Assembly (NCBI RefSeq): GCF_002835805.1
Contig: NZ_PISE01000003.1
Location: 62,001-126,000 of the forward strand
Direction of reading: 5' to 3'
Length of the DNA: 64,000 nucleotides
DNA from: Niallia nealsonii
Lineage (GTDB): Bacteria > Bacillota > Bacilli > Bacillales > Cytobacillaceae
Shown: positions 16,731 through 25,295 of the stretch, in pieces
Layout: each line of letters starts with the position of its first letter
How positions within the stretch are numbered: the first letter of the stretch is position 1
Translations under genes and position numbers: made by a program
Notes under the pieces: generated by a model
Database searches by the model: none
Told to the model about the DNA's origin: nothing
Seen by the model: the letters and a program-made list of their open reading frames with translations, nothing else

Positions 16731-18032
16731 ATGTTTCACTTAAAGCAAAATAATACAAATGTAAAAACAGAAGTAATTGCTGGTTTTACCACATTTTTAA
16801 CCATGGTATATATTGTTGTGGTGAATCCGGTGATTCTATCTAGCGCTGGCGTACCATTTGAACAAGTCTTTTTGGCTACGATTATATCAGCTGTTGTCGG
16901 AACATTATGGATGGCACTGTTAGCTAATTATCCAATTGCTATTGCACCTGGAATGGGGTTAAATGCATATTTTGCTTATTCGGTTGTAGGCACACATGGG
17001 GGAACAGACTATACTGCTGCACTTTCTGCTGTATTTGTGGCAGGAATTATTTTCATTATCTTATCTTTAACTCCTTTCCGGGAGAAATTAATTAAAGCTA
17101 TTCCAGAAAACTTAAAACATGGTATTACAGCCGGAATTGGGTTGTTTATTGCCTTTATTGGTTTGCGCCAAACAGGAATTATTGTAGATCATCCGGAAAA
17201 TTTAGTCGGCCTTGGGAATTTACAGTCTCCAAGTGTTGTACTTGCTCTTGTTGGGCTTGCGATTACCATTATTTTATATACGATGAACGTTAGAGGAGCC
17301 TTATTTTTAGGTATGATTGCAACGGGAATCATTGCTATTTTCACTGGACAGCTTGAATTTGCAAAAGGTTTTGTTTCTATGCCTCATTTGCCAGAAGGTC
17401 TGATTATCAGCAATCCACTTGATGCAATAGGAGATATCTTTCACCATAGTTTATATGCAGTTGTGTTTTCCTTTCTGCTAGTTACCATTTTTGATACGAC
17501 TGGAACAATGGTTGGGGTTGCAGAACAAGCTGGTTTAATGAAAAATAATCATTTGCCAAGAGCTAGACAAGCATTACTGGCGGATTCACTTGGTACCACA
17601 GTTGGGGCGGTTTTTGGGACAAGTCCAACAACTGCTTATATTGAATCAACTGCTGGAGTTGCAGCGGGGGGACGTACTGGATTAACAGGTGTAGTTGTTT
17701 CTGTACTTTTTATAGCGGCTGCTTTTTTTGCTCCATTAGTTAGTGCTGTTTCTGGACTTTCTGCTATTACAGCTCCTGCATTAATCATTGTGGGAAGTTT
17801 GATGATGGGGGCTATTTCCGAGGTGAAGTGGTCAGAATTTGATGAAGCATTTCCAGCTTTTCTTGTTATCTTAAGTATGCCTCTTACTTCTAGTATTGCA
17901 ACAGGAATTGCATTAGGGTTCATATCTTATCCTTTATTAAAGCTGGTAAAAGGAAAAGGAAAGCTGGTTCACCCATTAGTGTATATTTTTGCTTTGTTAT
18001 TTTTATATCAATTAGTATTTTTGCCACATTAA
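16731..18032 (+). CDS. pbuO: Guanine/hypoxanthine permease, PbuO-like
   Basis: A 433-residue transporter of the AzgA/NCS2 purine permease group with about 12-14 membrane helices. Family signatures are AGFTTFLTMVYIVVVNP near the N-terminus, APGMGLNAYF and the loop GTSPTTAYIES. It takes up hypoxanthine and guanine. PbuO is preferred over PbuG because of length and N-terminal resemblance. I start at the ATG at 16731, six bases after TTGGAGG; an ATG 12 codons upstream lies within the promoter and operator. PurR boxes upstream support purine control. Confidence 0.85.
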   Translation: MFHLKQNNTNVKTEVIAGFTTFLTMVYIVVVNPVILSSAGVPFEQVFLATIISAVVGTLWMALLANYPIAIAPGMGLNAYFAYSVVGTHGGTDYTAALSAVFVAGIIFIILSLTPFREKLIKAIPENLKHGITAGIGLFIAFIGLRQTGIIVDHPENLVGLGNLQSPSVVLALVGLAITIILYTMNVRGALFLGMIATGIIAIFTGQLEFAKGFVSMPHLPEGLIISNPLDAIGDIFHHSLYAVVFSFLLVTIFDTTGTMVGVAEQAGLMKNNHLPRARQALLADSLGTTVGAVFGTSPTTAYIESTAGVAAGGRTGLTGVVVSVLFIAAAFFAPLVSAVSGLSAITAPALIIVGSLMMGAISEVKWSEFDEAFPAFLVILSMPLTSSIATGIALGFISYPLLKLVKGKGKLVHPLVYIFALLFLYQLVFLPH

Positions 18033-18047
18033 ATAATGCATTTTTGA

Positions 18048-18074
18048 AAGCATTGGATAAGGATCCAATGCTTT
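18048..18074 (+). terminator. Terminator after pbuO
   Basis: Stem AAGCATTGGAT / ATCCAATGCTT with AAGG loop and a run of six T. Confidence 0.9.
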
Positions 18075-18185
18075 TTTATTAATAATTTTCCTGATGGACC
18101 AAAAAACAAACATCATAGGTGCAATAAATAACTTGAAACCTTTTCCAATTTCTTTCGTATAGAATAGGGAAGGAGGGTTTAAAAC

Positions 18186-19085
18186 ATGACTTTAGAGTTA
18201 AAAAATGTTTCAAAAAAATTCGGATCATTTCTAGCAGTTGATAATCTATCTCTTTCTATACCGGAGAAGGAGATGTTCGGTTTTTTAGGAGGAAATGGAG
18301 CGGGGAAAACGACTACCTTCCGAATGATTTTAGGAATTTTGGACAATACGGAAGGGGAAATCAGTTGGGATAATAAAAGAATCGATTATTCAACAAGTCC
18401 ATTTATCGGCTATCTTCCTGAAGAAAGAGGATTGTATCCAAAATTAAAGGTAAAAGATCAACTTGTATATTTAGCAAGACTAAGAGGTATGGATAAAAAG
18501 ACGGCATTAAGAGAATTGGAATATTGGCTGGACCGTTTTCATGTTCCTGAGTATTTGGATAAAAAAGTGGAAGAACTGTCAAAAGGAAATCAGCAAAAAA
18601 TTCAATTTATCAGCGCTGTTTTACATAAGCCAAAATTATTGATATTAGATGAGCCATTCAGCGGGCTTGATCCTGTTAATGTAGAGCTATTAAAGGCGGC
18701 TGTCATTGATTTGAAAAATGCAGGAACTACGATTGTATTTTCCAGTCATCGAATGGAACATGTAGAAGAGATGTGTGAACATCTATGTATTATGCATAAA
18801 GGTAGTCCGGTTGTTCATGGGTCTTTAAAAGAAATAAAAAAAAGCTTTGGCAAAAAAAATGTAACAATCCATGCCGATTTTGATCTTAGCTACTTAATTA
18901 AACATCCGGGCGTTGTAAAATTAAAGCAGACTACAGAAGGAGTATCTTTGCAAATAGAAGGAGAAGAAATCGCTGAGCAAATTCTTAATAATATAGTTGG
19001 AAAAGGATTTATTCGAAAGTTTGCATTAGAGGAGCCTTCTCTCCATGATATTTTCATAGAAAAGGTGGGTGGTTCTTTTGAGTAA
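18186..19085 (+). CDS. yhaQ: ABC transporter ATPase YhaQ
   Basis: A 299-residue ATP-binding protein with Walker A GGNGAGKTT (near 35), signature LSKGNQQK, Walker B LLILDEP and switch SSHRMEH. The C-terminal 80 residues are a DUF4162-type extension usual in NatA-like exporters. It pairs with the overlapping permease gene, the yhaQ-yhaP order of B. subtilis, where the system resembles the NatAB sodium exporter; the substrate here is unknown. The start ATG follows GGAAGGAGGG. Confidence 0.9.
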   Translation: MTLELKNVSKKFGSFLAVDNLSLSIPEKEMFGFLGGNGAGKTTTFRMILGILDNTEGEISWDNKRIDYSTSPFIGYLPEERGLYPKLKVKDQLVYLARLRGMDKKTALRELEYWLDRFHVPEYLDKKVEELSKGNQQKIQFISAVLHKPKLLILDEPFSGLDPVNVELLKAAVIDLKNAGTTIVFSSHRMEHVEEMCEHLCIMHKGSPVVHGSLKEIKKSFGKKNVTIHADFDLSYLIKHPGVVKLKQTTEGVSLQIEGEEIAEQILNNIVGKGFIRKFALEEPSLHDIFIEKVGGSFE

Positions 19086-20322
19086 TTTTTGGATTATACT
19101 TTTCCATACGTATATAAGCAAATTAAAAACGAAATCATTTATTATTACAACGGCTATAACTATTGCTCTAATTATAGCATTAGCTAATTTGACCTCTATC
19201 ATTAATGTATTTGATAAAGACGAAAACAAAAAAGTGGCTGTCTTGGATCAATCAGGTGAATTATTTGCACCACTTGAAAAAATCACCACATCATCTAATA
19301 AAGAGCTGGCGTTAGAGTTGTATGATGGCAGTGAAGAAGAAGGAAAGAAACTCGTGAAAGATGGAGAATACGAAGGATTATTAGTATTAACCTATAATAC
19401 AGAAAAACTTCCAGATGCTCATTATTATTCTATGAATATTGCAGATTCTTCTGTTTCTACAGATGTTATTGCCAATATTCAAATAATTAAGAGCAACTTA
19501 GCTGCTGCGCAATTAAATTTAACGAGTGAACAGTTGGAAAAATTAAATGAACCTGTTTCCTTTCAATCGACAGCTCTTGAAGAAAATGCAAAAACGGCTG
19601 AAGAATTAGATCAAGCAAGAGGACTTGTGTATGTACTATTATTCCTTATTTATTTTGCCGTTATCATGTATGCAAATATGATTGCGATGGAAGTGGCAAC
19701 GGAAAAGTCCTCTAGAGTAATGGAAATTCTTATATCAAGCGTTTCTCCTATTAAGCATATGTTTGCGAAAATTCTTGGAGTTGGACTATTGAGTTTAACC
19801 CAGTTAGTTTTGCTGCTTGGTATAGGCTATTATTTTATGACAAATAATAAAGATTTAAGCTCGATGGAAGGGTTTTTAGGATTTGGAGATGTCCCAATTT
19901 CTACTATTTTTTATGCAGCAGTCTTTTTTATTTTAGGCTATTTCCTTTATGCGACTCTTGCTGCCTTCCTTGGTTCACTAGTAAGCAGAATAGAAGATAT
20001 GCAGCAGATGATTACACCAATGACGCTTCTTGTTGTTGCGGGCTTTATGATTGCAATGTTTGGACTCGGTGCACCAGATAACAAGTTTGTAGCTGTTACA
20101 TCCTATATTCCGTTCTTTACACCAATGCTTATGTTTATGCGGGTAGGCATGCTTAATTTGCCTTTATGGGAGCCGATCCTTGGTATAATAATACTAATTG
20201 CATCTATTATTATTCTTGCTGTATTTGGTGCAAGAGTATATAAAGGCGGCGTATTAATGTATGGAAAATCTAATTCATATAAAGACATAAAAAAAGCGCT
20301 GCAGCTTACGAAAAAGAATTAA
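19078..20322 (+). CDS. yhaP: ABC-2 type permease YhaP
   Basis: A 414-residue NatB-like membrane protein. One helix near residue 25 anchors a long extracytoplasmic domain (about 45-175), and then about five helices form the C-terminal ABC-2 domain. It is the membrane half of the YhaQP exporter. I prefer the TTG at 19078 (reading MSNFWIILFH) because AGGTGGGTGG lies just upstream; a GTG three codons earlier sits inside that ribosome site. It overlaps yhaQ by eight bases, so the two are coupled. The substrate is not known. Confidence 0.88.
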   Translation: MSNFWIILFHTYISKLKTKSFIITTAITIALIIALANLTSIINVFDKDENKKVAVLDQSGELFAPLEKITTSSNKELALELYDGSEEEGKKLVKDGEYEGLLVLTYNTEKLPDAHYYSMNIADSSVSTDVIANIQIIKSNLAAAQLNLTSEQLEKLNEPVSFQSTALEENAKTAEELDQARGLVYVLLFLIYFAVIMYANMIAMEVATEKSSRVMEILISSVSPIKHMFAKILGVGLLSLTQLVLLLGIGYYFMTNNKDLSSMEGFLGFGDVPISTIFYAAVFFILGYFLYATLAAFLGSLVSRIEDMQQMITPMTLLVVAGFMIAMFGLGAPDNKFVAVTSYIPFFTPMLMFMRVGMLNLPLWEPILGIIILIASIIILAVFGARVYKGGVLMYGKSNSYKDIKKALQLTKKN

Positions 20323-20365
20323 TTGCACACTTTTACTTTAGTAAATTAAAGATAAATAATCATAT

Positions 20366-20381
20366 GCGTTTGTCGACAGCC
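20366..20381. repeat. Short remnant of the family B element
   Basis: GCGTTTGTCGACAGCCT matches one end of the 160-bp family B element (compare 49590-49606). It directly abuts the yhaP terminator and is probably a deletion remnant. Confidence 0.5.
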
Positions 20382-20383
20382 TG

Positions 20384-20410
20384 AGCACATCATTTATACA
20401 GTGATGTGCT
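20384..20410 (+). terminator. Terminator after yhaP
   Basis: Stem AGCACATCA / TGATGTGCT followed by six T. Confidence 0.85.
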
Positions 20411-20531
20411 TTTTTATCTTTTTGTACAGTTTAAAAAGATTGTTTGAAGTTTGTTCAGTGAATAGGCTGCTAGAAATCGATTGTTTAAAATGGGCTGAGT
20501 ATGAGTAAAATGAAAACGCATTATTTTTTTA

Positions 20532-20560
20532 TTGACAACCTGTATATACAGGTTTATTAT
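20532..20560 (+). promoter_or_regulatory. Sigma-A promoter of the tre operon
   Basis: TTGACA (20532-20537), 17-base spacer, TATTAT (20555-20560). The spacer is almost entirely filled by the first TreR operator. Confidence 0.85.
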
Positions 20561-20586
20561 AAGAGGATAACTTGTATATACAGGTT
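20537..20586 (+). promoter_or_regulatory. Two TreR operators
   Basis: Operator 1, AACCTGTATATACAGGTT (20537-20554), is a perfect 18-bp palindrome between -35 and -10. Operator 2, AACTTGTATATACAGGTT (20569-20586), covers the expected transcription start and its downstream flank. Centre-to-centre spacing is 32 bp, about three helical turns, allowing two repressor dimers on one DNA face. B. subtilis TreR binds similar TTGTATATACAA palindromes and is released by trehalose-6-phosphate. Confidence 0.85.
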
Positions 20587-20601
20587 TCGAGGGGATGTTT
20601 T

Positions 20602-20617
20602 AATGAAAACGCTTATC
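20602..20617 (+). promoter_or_regulatory. cre-like site in the treP leader
   Basis: ATGAAAACGCTTATCC agrees with most of the cre consensus in its left half and centre, with two mismatches in the right half. A downstream CcpA roadblock is plausible for a sugar operon. Confidence 0.35.
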
Positions 20618-20681
20618 CGCTATTATATATTTTATTAGTAATTTATTGGATCGTTGATCAGAGCAACAGGAGGGAAAATAA

Positions 20682-22076
20682 ATGGCTGTTGATAAAAAAC
20701 AAGTCAGTAAAATTATTGAAGCAATCGGCGGAAAAGAAAATATCGCTGCTGCAACACATTGTGTGACACGCCTGAGATTTGCGTTAGTGGATGAAGGAAA
20801 AGTAGACAAAGAAAAATTAGAATCTATTGATCTAGTAAAAGGTTCTTTTTCCACAAGCGGGCAGTTTCAAGTAGTGATTGGTCAAGGAACAGTAGATAAA
20901 GCATATCAAGAATTAGTGAAGCAAACAGGTATTGGCGAAGCATCGAAAGAGGATGTAAAAAAGGCTTCCGAACAACATTTAAATCCACTGCAGCGAGCGG
21001 TGAAAACATTGGCAGATATTTTCATCCCAATTTTGCCTGCGATTGTTACAGCAGGTTTATTAATGGGCATCAATAACCTTTTGACAGGACCGGGAATTTT
21101 CTTTGAAAAGTCGGTAGTAGAGGTTTATCCGCAATGGGCTGATATTGCAAGTATTATTAACTTAATTGCCAATACAGCATTTACATTTTTGCCTGGATTA
21201 ATTGGCTGGTCTGCGATGACACGCTTTGGCGGCAGCCCGCTGCTTGGTATTGTATTGGGCTTAATGTTAGTACACCCTGATTTATTAAATGCATGGGGAT
21301 ATGGATCTGCTGAAAAAGTTCCTACTTGGAATATATTTGGTTTAGAAGTAGAGAAAGTAGGCTATCAAGGCCAAGTTTTGCCAGTATTAATTGCCTCTTA
21401 TGTGTTAGCTAAAGTAGAAATTTTCTTAAGAAAACGTATTTCCGATTCCTTTCAAATGCTTCTTGTAGCACCAATTGCTTTATTGGCAACAGGTTTTATT
21501 TCCTTTGTTGCAATTGGACCTATTACGTTTGCAATTGGAAACGCTATTACAGATGCTGTTATTGCGGTATTTAATTTTGCTCCATTCCTTGGTGGTTTGC
21601 TTTATGGCGGGTTATATGCACCACTTGTTATTACAGGAATGCATCATACATTTTTAGCAGTAGACCTACAGTTAATTGGAAATACAGGAGGAACTTTTCT
21701 ATGGCCGATGGTTGCATTATCTAACATTGCCCAAGGTTCAGCAGCATTAGCTATGCTATTTGTTTTGAAAGATGAAAAATTAAAAAGTTTATCAGTTACT
21801 TCCGCGGTTTCTGCTTATTTAGGAGTTACAGAGCCAGCTCTATTTGGAGTAAACTTGCGTTACCGCTATGCTTTTATATCAGCGATTACTGGATCAGCGC
21901 TTGCAGGTGCATTTATTTCCATACAAGGTGTTAAAGCACCGTCTATTGGTGTAGGAGGACTGCCTGGTTTCTTATCTATTTTCCCTGCAAATTGGGGGGC
22001 ATTCTTTATTGGAATGGCAATTGTAATAATCATTCCTTTCCTATTAACAATAGTAGTTGGAAAAATGAAGAAGTGA
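20682..22076 (+). CDS. treP: Trehalose PTS permease TreP (EIIBC)
   Basis: A 464-residue membrane phosphotransferase. The N-terminal EIIB domain has the phosphorylated Cys in ATHCVTRLRF (Cys 27); after a linker near residue 90 comes the EIIC domain with about 8-10 helices. It imports trehalose as trehalose-6-phosphate. No EIIA domain is present, so it must borrow EIIA from another transporter, as in B. subtilis where the glucose EIIA serves. The start ATG follows AGGAGGGAAAATAA. treA and treR follow. Confidence 0.93.
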   Translation: MAVDKKQVSKIIEAIGGKENIAAATHCVTRLRFALVDEGKVDKEKLESIDLVKGSFSTSGQFQVVIGQGTVDKAYQELVKQTGIGEASKEDVKKASEQHLNPLQRAVKTLADIFIPILPAIVTAGLLMGINNLLTGPGIFFEKSVVEVYPQWADIASIINLIANTAFTFLPGLIGWSAMTRFGGSPLLGIVLGLMLVHPDLLNAWGYGSAEKVPTWNIFGLEVEKVGYQGQVLPVLIASYVLAKVEIFLRKRISDSFQMLLVAPIALLATGFISFVAIGPITFAIGNAITDAVIAVFNFAPFLGGLLYGGLYAPLVITGMHHTFLAVDLQLIGNTGGTFLWPMVALSNIAQGSAALAMLFVLKDEKLKSLSVTSAVSAYLGVTEPALFGVNLRYRYAFISAITGSALAGAFISIQGVKAPSIGVGGLPGFLSIFPANWGAFFIGMAIVIIIPFLLTIVVGKMKK

Positions 22077-22103
22077 AGGTAAAAAAATAATAGAGAGTGA
22101 TGC

Positions 22104-22136
22104 TTTAAAAGTAGGAAATCCATCTGCTTTTTAAGT
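22104..22136 (+). terminator. Weak hairpin between treP and treA
   Basis: CTTTAAAAGTAG / CTGCTTTTTAAG pairs with some G-U. It may partly terminate or stabilise the treP message; treA has no promoter that I can see. Confidence 0.35.
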
Positions 22137-22265
22137 ATCCTTTCTTGTTTTTGTAATAAAAGAAAAAACATATTCACTGAGATGAGAATAACTAACTTTT
22201 GGAGTATCAAAAATTGAAAAACTTAATGGAAAGAAAATGAAATAAATATTGGTGGTGCAGAAAGA

Positions 22266-23954
22266 ATGGAACAATCATGGTGGCAAAAAGCAGTTGTATA
22301 TCAAATTTATCCGAAAAGTTTTCATGATACAACAGGCAATGGAGTAGGAGATGTTCAAGGAATTATTCAAAAGTTGAATTACTTAAAAGAATTAGGCGTC
22401 GATGTTATTTGGCTGACTCCCATATATGCATCTCCTCAAAAAGATAATGGCTATGATATTAGTGATTATTATTCCATTCACCATGAATATGGGACGATGG
22501 AAGATTTTGATGAACTGCTTGTACAAGCACATCAAAGAGATATAAAAGTAATTATGGATCTTGTCGTGAATCATACATCAACAGATCATCAATGGTTTAA
22601 GGAGGCATCTTCGTCAAAAGATAATCCTTATCGAGACTTTTATATTTGGCGTGATGGAAAAGAAGATGGCAATGAACCAACTAATTGGCAGTCTAAATTT
22701 GGCGGGAATGCATGGCAATATGATGAAAAAACAGAACAGTATTATTTGCATTTATTTGATGTAACGCAAGCAGATTTAAATTGGGAAAATGAAGAACTTC
22801 GACAAAAAGTATATGAGATGATGACATTTTGGTTTGAAAAAGGGGTGGATGGTTTTCGTTTAGATGTTATTAACTTAATTTCAAAAAACCAGCAGTTTCC
22901 TGATGATGATGGATCAATCGCTCCTGGAGATGGAAGGAAATTCTATACAGATGGTCCACGTGTTCATGAATTTATTCATGAAATGAATAAAGAAGTATTT
23001 TCAAAATATGACAGCATCACGGTTGGCGAAATGTCATCCACTACCCTTGATCATTGCATTCAATATTCTAATCCAGGAAATGAAGAATTAAGCATGACCT
23101 TTAATTTTCATCATTTAAAGGTGGACTATCCAAACGGTGAAAAATGGGCACTCGGCGAAATGGATTTCCTGGCGTTAAAGAGTATTTTATCTAAATGGCA
23201 GGTGGGGATGAATAAAGGCGGGGGCTGGAATGCATTGTTTTGGTGCAATCATGATCAGCCAAGAGTTGTATCCCGGTATGGAAATGACGAGAAATATCAT
23301 CAGGAATCAGCTAAAATGCTTGCAACAACCATTCATATGATGCAAGGAACCCCATATATTTACCAAGGGGAAGAGTTTGGCATGACCAATCCAAAATTCA
23401 CTTCTATTGGTCAATACCGTGATGTAGAGTCATTAAATATGTATCAAATTTTAAAAGTAAATGGCAAATCAGAAGAAGAAGTATTGGAAATACTCCAAGA
23501 AAAGTCCCGGGATAATTCAAGAACTCCTGTACAATGGGATGATTCAGAACATGCAGGATTTACAAAGGGAACTCCTTGGATTGAAGTAGCAAGCAATTAT
23601 AAAACAATCAATGCCGAAGCGGCACTTGAAGAATCTGAATCAGTTTTTTACCATTATCAAAAACTGATTTCTTTACGCAAAGAATATAACATTATTACAG
23701 AGGGAGATTATGAGCTATTACTTGCTGATGATCCTCAAATATTTGCATATATTCGTTCCGCAGGAACAGAAAAGCTGTTAGTTATTAATAATTTTTATGA
23801 AAAGAACACAATTTTTAAATTTCCAGAAACTATTAATTTTGATGGATTTAAGCAATCAATAATTCTTTCCAACTATCCTGATTCCCAACTAGATCCAAAA
23901 AATGCAGAATTGCGTCCATATGAATCGATTGTGTATCATTTAAAAAAGATATAG
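22266..23954 (+). CDS. treA: Phospho-alpha-(1,1)-glucosidase TreA
   Basis: A 562-residue cytosolic glycoside hydrolase of family 13 that splits trehalose-6-phosphate into glucose and glucose-6-phosphate. The family 13 motifs are DLVVNH, GFRLDVI (nucleophile Asp 200), VGEM (acid/base Glu 255) and NHDQPR (Asp 330). It lies 189 bases after treP on the same strand with a modest ribosome site (GGTGGTG). The neighbouring treP and treR fix the substrate over related oligo-1,6-glucosidases. Confidence 0.93.
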   Translation: MEQSWWQKAVVYQIYPKSFHDTTGNGVGDVQGIIQKLNYLKELGVDVIWLTPIYASPQKDNGYDISDYYSIHHEYGTMEDFDELLVQAHQRDIKVIMDLVVNHTSTDHQWFKEASSSKDNPYRDFYIWRDGKEDGNEPTNWQSKFGGNAWQYDEKTEQYYLHLFDVTQADLNWENEELRQKVYEMMTFWFEKGVDGFRLDVINLISKNQQFPDDDGSIAPGDGRKFYTDGPRVHEFIHEMNKEVFSKYDSITVGEMSSTTLDHCIQYSNPGNEELSMTFNFHHLKVDYPNGEKWALGEMDFLALKSILSKWQVGMNKGGGWNALFWCNHDQPRVVSRYGNDEKYHQESAKMLATTIHMMQGTPYIYQGEEFGMTNPKFTSIGQYRDVESLNMYQILKVNGKSEEEVLEILQEKSRDNSRTPVQWDDSEHAGFTKGTPWIEVASNYKTINAEAALEESESVFYHYQKLISLRKEYNIITEGDYELLLADDPQIFAYIRSAGTEKLLVINNFYEKNTIFKFPETINFDGFKQSIILSNYPDSQLDPKNAELRPYESIVYHLKKI

Positions 23955-24005
23955 AATCATTTTACACATAAAGGGAACGTTAGTTGAAATATGATTTAAA
24001 ATAAT

Positions 24006-24044
24006 AAAAGTGCTATGGAAACAATAGTTTTCTATAGCACTTTT
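24006..24044 (+). terminator. Terminator between treA and treR
   Basis: Long stem AAAAGTGCTATGGAAA / TTTTCTATAGCACTTTT with A and T runs. treR may be expressed by read-through or from its own promoter. Confidence 0.85.
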
Positions 24045-24226
24045 ATTTATTTTTTTGTATTTATAGATCATTCCTTTTTTACCATATATTTTACTCACAG
24101 TTGAGGAGAATTTAAACAAAGGATAAGTTCATTTGAAAACAAGAACTAAAAAAATTCCTATTTAGACAAGAAGGAATAAACAAGGTAGAATAAAAAGTAA
24201 AACTTGTCATTAATGTTGGTGAAAAA

Positions 24227-24943
24227 ATGAAAAATAAATATTTAGTTATTTTTGAAGAGTTAGAAGCAGCTATTTACAGTGGGAAATACCCTGCTAATAC
24301 TACCCTTCCTTCAGAAAATGAGTTGGCAGAACAATTTGAGACATCAAGAGAGACTATACGCAAATCCCTTAATATTTTAGCTCAGAAAGGTTATATCCAA
24401 AAGATGAAAGGAAAGGGATCATTAGTATTAGATTTGCAAAAATTGCAATTTCCGATTTCAGGCTTAGTAAGCTTTAAAGAGTTAGCAGAAAAAATGGGGC
24501 ATACTTCCACTACTTTTGTAGAAAGTTTTTCAAAGCAAAAAGCAAGTCCTAGGCTGGCGAAGGAAATGCAGCTGAATCCAGATGATTTAATTTGGAAAAT
24601 ATTGAGGGTGCGAGAAATCAATAAAGAAAAAATTATTTTGGATAAAGATTATATTGTTGAAAAGTATGTTCCCGATTTAACAGTAGATATATGCAAAAAT
24701 TCTATTTTTGATTATATTGAACATCACTTGAATTTAAAAATTAGTTTTGCTCGTAAAGAGTTTACTGTAGAGCAGCCAACAGAAGAAGATTATCAGTTAT
24801 TGGATATGGAAGGATTTCAAGCTATTGTGGTAGTGAAAAACTACATATATTTTGACAATGCAACGCTATTTCAGTACACAGAGTCAAGACACAGGCCAGA
24901 TAAATTTAGATTTGTAGATTTTGCGAGAAGAAGTGAATTGTGA
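24227..24943 (+). CDS. treR: Trehalose operon repressor TreR
   Basis: A 238-residue GntR/HutC-type regulator. The N-terminal winged helix covers residues 1-75 (LPSENELAEQFETSRETI), followed by a UTRA effector domain (about 90-230) that would bind trehalose-6-phosphate. It is the third tre gene, and the 18-bp palindromes at the treP promoter are its likely operators. The ribosome site (GGTG) is weak, fitting a lowly made repressor. Confidence 0.93.
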   Translation: MKNKYLVIFEELEAAIYSGKYPANTTLPSENELAEQFETSRETIRKSLNILAQKGYIQKMKGKGSLVLDLQKLQFPISGLVSFKELAEKMGHTSTTFVESFSKQKASPRLAKEMQLNPDDLIWKILRVREINKEKIILDKDYIVEKYVPDLTVDICKNSIFDYIEHHLNLKISFARKEFTVEQPTEEDYQLLDMEGFQAIVVVKNYIYFDNATLFQYTESRHRPDKFRFVDFARRSEL

Positions 24944-25031
24944 ATGAATAGATTCAAGCAATAAAAATGCTATTATTTCTTGTTTGTAAATTATGTAGGG
25001 AGGTAGAATTTGCAGACAGAAACAAGAGTGC

Positions 25032-25078
25032 AAAAAGGATAGACAGAGCTAAGTTTATTTTGCTCATCTATCCTTTTT
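25032..25078 (+). terminator. Terminator after treR
   Basis: Stem AAAAAGGATAGA / TCTATCCTTTTT with an inner hairpin (GAGC / GCTC). Confidence 0.85.
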
Positions 25079-25295
25079 GTATTTTTTATTATATGAGATG
25101 CTAGATAAATACAGCGTACCAGAGTAGATTCTGACAGATAATTTAATTTTTAATTAAACAAATAAATGGAAAAAAAGTATAACATGAAGCAAATAGGTTC
25201 ATAAAAATAGGTGATAATGTAGGAACGTGCATTCGCTTTTTCAACATGTTAGAATAGAAGCAAAAAAGTGGAGCACTAGAAAGGGTGGCTATTCC

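Noticed and set aside
20572-20766. 64-residue frame overlapping the treP leader and start
   Set aside because: It overlaps treP in another frame, begins inside the second TreR operator and has no ribosome site.
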